DNA of 64,000 bases, taken from NCBI RefSeq assembly GCF_043497005.1, contig NZ_JBIEKE010000002.1:310001-374000 (forward strand). The letters run 5' to 3'. This document shows positions 60,264-64,000 of this stretch, piece after piece. Source of the stretch: Halobacillus_A sp043497005 (GTDB taxonomy: Bacteria > Bacillota > Bacilli > Bacillales > Halobacillaceae). The notes beneath the pieces are model-generated. The model ran no database searches. It had not been told where the DNA came from and was given only the letters and a program-made list of their open reading frames with translations. Made by a program: the position numbers and the translations under genes. Positions within the stretch are counted from its first letter, which is position 1. The number at the start of each line of letters is the position of its first letter.

Positions 60264-61922
60264 ATGGGGAATTCAACAGATTTTCAACAAGGAAAAGAGA
60301 AGTGGGAAGCAGATGTTCAAAAAGCAAGCCAACGTTTCCCGCAACGAAAGAAGCAATTTGTAACGAGTTCTGATATTAAAATTGATGCGTTGTATACACC
60401 AACTCAAGAAGAAAAACTCTCCTACGAAAAAGAATTAGGGTTTCCAGGGCAGTATCCCTATACCCGGGGAATACAGCCTACCATGTATCGCAGTCGATAC
60501 TGGACGATGAGACAGTATGCAGGATTCGGGTCCGCTAGTGAAACGAATAAAAGATTTCGATATTTACTTGCCCAAGGGCAAACCGGGCTTTCTGTTGCAT
60601 TTGACTTACCTACTCAAATCGGGTACGACTCTGATGACCCGATGGCCGAAGGTGAAGTAGGGAAAGTGGGAGTAGCGATTGATTCACTTAAGGATATGGA
60701 AGTTCTTTTCGATCAAATTCCTTTAAATAAAGTGAGTACTTCGATGACAATAAATGCTCCCGCCTCTATACTGCTGGCTATGTATATTGCTGTAGGTGAA
60801 AAACAGGGGGTAAAAGCGGAGGAATTAACAGGCACCATCCAAAATGACATTCTTAAAGAATATATTGCAAGAGGTACATATATCTATCCTCCTAATCAGT
60901 CGATGAGATTAATCACTGATATTTTTGCTTATTGCCAGGAGAACTTACCGAAGTTTAATACCATTAGCATTTCTGGTTATCACATTAGAGAAGCTGGTTC
61001 AACGGCTGTCCAAGAAGTAGCTTTTACAATTGCAAATGGTATTGCATATGTAGATGCCGCAATTGAAGCTGGTTTAAAAGTGGATCAGTTTGCCCCGCGG
61101 TTAGCTTTTTTCTTCAATGCTCATAATCAATTTTTTGAAGAAGCAGCAAAATACCGTGCAGCTAGAAGAATATGGGCTAAGATTATGAAGGAGCATTACC
61201 AAGCTTCAGATCCTAAAAGCTGGAAGATGAGATTTCATACTCAAACGGGCGGTAGTACATTAACAGCTCAGCAGCCAGATAATAATATCGTCAGGGTCAC
61301 TCTTCAAGCTTTAGCAGCAGTAATGGGTGGAACCCAAAGTTTGCACACGAATTCTAAGGATGAAGCACTCGCTCTTCCAACTGAAGACTCAGCCAGAATT
61401 GCTCTTAGAACACAGCAGATTATAGCACAGGAAAGTGGTGTGGCTGATACCATTGACCCTCTTGCCGGATCCTATTATGTAGAAGCACTGACAGATGAAA
61501 TTGAAAAACAAGTAAATGAGTATTTGACTCGTATCTCTGACATAGGCGGAGCGGTTAAAGCTGTGGAAGAAGGGTATATGCAGCGTGAGATTCATCAAGC
61601 TGCTTATGACGCTCAAAAAAGAATTGAATCGAAAGAAGATATCATCGTGGGGTTAAATGAGTATAAAGTGGAAGAAGAAATCAATCCCGATTTATTAAAA
61701 GTAGATGAAAAATTAGAGGAAAATCAAATCGAGCGAACGCAGCAAGTACGAGAGACAAGAGAGCAACAAAGAGTAAAAGAATGTCTAGAATTGCTAAGAA
61801 AAGCCGCAAGTACGAACGAAAACGTAATGCCTCATATCGTTGAATCAGTGAAAGCTTATGCCACTGTAGGAGAGATTGCAAACGTTCTCAGAGAGGAATT
61901 TGGAGAATATACGGCAATGTAG
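60264..61922 (+). CDS. mutA: Methylmalonyl-CoA mutase catalytic subunit
   Basis: 552 residues covering only the TIM-barrel substrate domain: FPGQYPYTRGIQPTMYRSRYWTMRQYAGF, GLSVAFDLPTQIGYDSD, SISGYHIREAGS, RFHTQTGGSTLTAQQP. The B12-binding domain is absent and encoded by the next gene, as in archaeal-type split mutases. Converts methylmalonyl-CoA and succinyl-CoA. AGAGGGGG ribosome site. The fused large-subunit name (scpA) is also used. Confidence 0.94.
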   Translation: MGNSTDFQQGKEKWEADVQKASQRFPQRKKQFVTSSDIKIDALYTPTQEEKLSYEKELGFPGQYPYTRGIQPTMYRSRYWTMRQYAGFGSASETNKRFRYLLAQGQTGLSVAFDLPTQIGYDSDDPMAEGEVGKVGVAIDSLKDMEVLFDQIPLNKVSTSMTINAPASILLAMYIAVGEKQGVKAEELTGTIQNDILKEYIARGTYIYPPNQSMRLITDIFAYCQENLPKFNTISISGYHIREAGSTAVQEVAFTIANGIAYVDAAIEAGLKVDQFAPRLAFFFNAHNQFFEEAAKYRAARRIWAKIMKEHYQASDPKSWKMRFHTQTGGSTLTAQQPDNNIVRVTLQALAAVMGGTQSLHTNSKDEALALPTEDSARIALRTQQIIAQESGVADTIDPLAGSYYVEALTDEIEKQVNEYLTRISDIGGAVKAVEEGYMQREIHQAAYDAQKRIESKEDIIVGLNEYKVEEEINPDLLKVDEKLEENQIERTQQVRETREQQRVKECLELLRKAASTNENVMPHIVESVKAYATVGEIANVLREEFGEYTAM

Positions 61923-61935
61923 GAAGGATGACAAA

Positions 61936-62751
61936 ATGATGAAACCTATTCGTGTATTAATCGCTAAGCCAGGTTTAGATGGCCATGATCGTGGAGCTTT
62001 AATCATTGCACAGGCTTTAAGAGACCATGGGATGGAAGTAATTTATACTGGGTTAAGGCAGTCACCCGTGCAGATTGCAAGAGCAGCTGTACAGGAAGAC
62101 GTTGATGTAGTGGGTCTCTCTTCTTTATCAGGAGCTCATAAATCTTTATTTCCTAAAGTAGTGGAAGCTTTGGCAAATGAGCAGGCAGCAGATATCCCGG
62201 TAATAGGAGGGGGAGTAATTCCAGCAGAAGATATTCCATTTCTTGAGGAAAAAGGTGTCACTAAGATCTTTACTAGCGGAGCACCTACGAATGCGATAGC
62301 TGTTTATATTAAACAGCTAATGAATCATGAAACGGTAGGACCACCTAAGAAAATTGCTCATATAGGAATAGCTGTGGAAAGTTTAGAGATGGCTCTGCCT
62401 TTTTACCAAAATACACTAGGTCTATCATTAGAAGCGGTAGAAGAAGTTAGTTCAGAAAAGGTACGAGTGGCTTTTTTACCTATAGGGGATACAAGAATTG
62501 AATTACTAGAGCCTACCAGCGATGATTCTCCCATTTATCAATTTATTTCAAAAAAAGGAGAAGGAATTCACCACATTGCATTAGAAGTGGATGATATTTC
62601 CCATAGATTGCAACAATATAAAGATGAGGGGGTTGCATTAATTAATAATGATCCTAAACAAGGGGCTCATCAAAGCCAAATTGCGTTCCTGCATCCAAAA
62701 GCTGCAAATGGCGTTATGTATGAACTCTGTCAACCCAACCAGGAGGACTGA
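61936..62751 (+). CDS. Mutase B12-binding subunit fused to methylmalonyl-CoA epimerase
   Basis: 271 residues with two domains. Residues 1-133: cobalamin-binding domain with the DxHxxG histidine ligand (PGLDGHDRGA), GLSSLSGAH and VIGGGVIP. After a short hinge (about 134-140), residues 141-268: glyoxalase-fold epimerase (IAHIGIAVESLEMALPFYQ, GIHHIALEVDD, GVMYELCQP), with metal ligands His, His and Glu. Start at MMKPIRV (61936) behind AGGAAGGA. The fusion joins two successive steps, epimerisation and isomerisation, of methylmalonyl-CoA. Confidence 0.92.
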   Translation: MMKPIRVLIAKPGLDGHDRGALIIAQALRDHGMEVIYTGLRQSPVQIARAAVQEDVDVVGLSSLSGAHKSLFPKVVEALANEQAADIPVIGGGVIPAEDIPFLEEKGVTKIFTSGAPTNAIAVYIKQLMNHETVGPPKKIAHIGIAVESLEMALPFYQNTLGLSLEAVEEVSSEKVRVAFLPIGDTRIELLEPTSDDSPIYQFISKKGEGIHHIALEVDDISHRLQQYKDEGVALINNDPKQGAHQSQIAFLHPKAANGVMYELCQPNQED

Positions 62752-62756
62752 TTGAA

Positions 62757-64000
62757 ATGGATATTTACGATAAAATTAATGAACTCTATGATAAGCGACG
62801 GCAGGTACAATTAGGCGGTGGTGACGAACGTATTGATAAGCAGCATGAAAAAGGCAAATGGACAGCAAGAGAACGAATCGATTACTTAGTAGACGAGGGG
62901 TCCTTTGTGGAGTTGAATCCATTTATAGAACATCGTCATGACGATTTCGGAATGAACGGAAAAGATGCTCCTGGAGAAGGTGTCGTAACTGGGTACGGAA
63001 AAATTGGTGGAAAGTCGATTTATTTATTTGCTCAGGATTTTACCGTATTTGGTGGAGCCCTGGGGGAAATGCACGCGAAAAAAATTGCTGCGGTAATGGA
63101 TCTGGCGGTGAAAAACGGTACGCCATTTATTGGATTAAATGACTCAGGTGGAGCCAGGATTCAAGAAGGTGTATCCTCTTTAGATGGATACGGACAAGTT
63201 TTCTATCGTAATTCTGTATATTCAGGTGTCATACCTCAAATTAGTGTCATCATGGGCCCTTGTGCCGGAGGAGCTGTATACTCTCCAGCGATTACAGACT
63301 TCGTGATTATGGTGGAAAAAACTTCACAAATGTTTATTACGGGTCCTAAAGTTATTGAAACAGTTACCGGAGAAAAAATATCCTCTGAGGATTTAGGCGG
63401 TGCAGACGTCCATAATTCTCTTAGTGGAAATGCACATATAAAAGCAGAAAATGAAGCAGAAGCATTGGACGCAGTACGTCAGTTAGTTCAGTATTTACCA
63501 CAGAATAGTAAAGAAAAGCCAGCTATGTTTCAAGTAGATGAATCAGATGATTACCGACCTGACTTAACAGACAAGATTCCTTTTGATCCGATTCGTCCTT
63601 ATGATGTTCGGACTATTATAGACGAGGTTGTAGACGAGGGATCTTTTTTTGAAATACATGCAGATTTTGCCAAGAATATTGTGGTAGGATTTGGAAGGTT
63701 AAAAGGTGAAAGTGTCGGTCTTATTTGTAATCAGCCAAAGTATATGGCCGGGGGGCTAGATATTGATTCGAGTGACAAGGCAGCTCGATTTATTCGATTC
63801 TGCGACTCTTTTAATATTCCTTTAATTACTTTTGAGGATGTAACTGGTTTTTTCCCAGGTATTAAGCAGGAGCACGGCGGTATCATACGCCACGGTGCAA
63901 AGATTCTTTACGCTTATTCAGAAGCCACAGTTCCTAAACTAACCGTGATAACAAGAAAAGCGTATGGAGGTGCTTATGTTGCCTTAAACAGTAAGTCCAT
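62757..64000 (+). CDS. yqjD: Acyl-CoA (propionyl-CoA) carboxylase carboxyltransferase subunit, 5' part
   Basis: First 414 residues of an expected 510 or so; the gene runs off the window. Crotonase-fold carboxyltransferase: EKGKWTARERI, LNDSGGARIQEGVSSLDGYG, VIMGPCAGGAVYSPAITDF in the N-half and FEDVTGFFPGIKQEHGGIIRHGAKIL in the C-half (acyl-CoA and biotin-side oxyanion loops). It starts 5 nt after the epimerase fusion behind AGGAGGACTG. Probably propionyl-CoA carboxylase beta; a methylmalonyl-CoA decarboxylase alpha role is the alternative. Confidence 0.93.
   Translation, partial: MDIYDKINELYDKRRQVQLGGGDERIDKQHEKGKWTARERIDYLVDEGSFVELNPFIEHRHDDFGMNGKDAPGEGVVTGYGKIGGKSIYLFAQDFTVFGGALGEMHAKKIAAVMDLAVKNGTPFIGLNDSGGARIQEGVSSLDGYGQVFYRNSVYSGVIPQISVIMGPCAGGAVYSPAITDFVIMVEKTSQMFITGPKVIETVTGEKISSEDLGGADVHNSLSGNAHIKAENEAEALDAVRQLVQYLPQNSKEKPAMFQVDESDDYRPDLTDKIPFDPIRPYDVRTIIDEVVDEGSFFEIHADFAKNIVVGFGRLKGESVGLICNQPKYMAGGLDIDSSDKAARFIRFCDSFNIPLITFEDVTGFFPGIKQEHGGIIRHGAKILYAYSEATVPKLTVITRKAYGGAYVALNSKS

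Noticed and set aside
1..64000. CRISPR arrays, tRNA or rRNA genes, intact transposons, prophage genes
   Set aside because: No regularly spaced repeats, cloverleaf or rRNA sequence, transposase or phage structural gene was seen on either strand.

Overview
The window is a chromosomal segment of a low-G+C, endospore-forming member of the Bacillaceae. The gene order follows the Bacillus subtilis yqgW-to-yqjD region almost gene for gene. The OLE RNA/oapA pair between ispA and dxs points to a halophilic, alkaliphilic or otherwise extremophilic genus, and class II (B12-dependent) ribonucleotide reductase and methylmalonyl-CoA mutase fit such lineages. I see no tRNA, rRNA, intact transposon, prophage or CRISPR array. 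Gene calls rest on recognised protein families, visible motifs and synteny; no database search was run.

Layout. 1-2.4 kb: end of a FetB-type permease gene, small yqgW/yqgY proteins, the metallo-hydrolase YqgX, and mgsR behind a sigma-B-type promoter. 2.4-6.2 kb (minus): the comG operon for the competence pseudopilus. 6.3-9.5 kb: aroK, yqzE, and the coupled yqhH/yqhG pair. 9.5-13.9 kb: tandem glycine riboswitch and gcvT-gcvPA-gcvPB. 13.9-22.4 kb: yqhL, nrdJ with two NrdR boxes, mntR, yqhO, yqhP, yqhR, aroQ, yqhT, efp. 22.5-27.5 kb: the eight-gene spoIIIA operon behind a sigma-E-type promoter. 27.6-33.8 kb: accBC (with a FapR-like operator), yqhY, nusB, folD, xseAB, ispA.

33.8-35.1 kb is the most striking part. 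It has a promoter, a roughly 614-nt OLE RNA closed by an 11-bp terminal helix, and oapA, which encodes its membrane protein partner. They are followed by dxs, tlyA, argR, recN, spoIVB and spo0A. The junction after spo0A (42.5-43.2 kb) is variable. It holds an orphan sigma-region-4-like mini-ORF and an unclassified structured element, possibly remnants of mobile DNA. Next come an aspartokinase gene and, on the minus strand, a DnaQ-type exonuclease, a cNMP/CBS/nucleotidyltransferase protein and yqzF.

47.7-57.7 kb is the complete branched-chain keto-acid operon (bkdR, ptb, bcd, buk, lpdV, bkdAA, bkdAB, bkdB), which turns Val/Ile/Leu into acyl-CoA primers for branched fatty acids. After brxB, yqjA, an L,D-transpeptidase gene and the tiny stressosome gene prli42, the window ends in a propionyl-/methylmalonyl-CoA module. 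It contains mutA, a B12-binding/epimerase fusion and a carboxyltransferase gene cut by the window edge, and it can process the propionyl-CoA released from Val/Ile breakdown.
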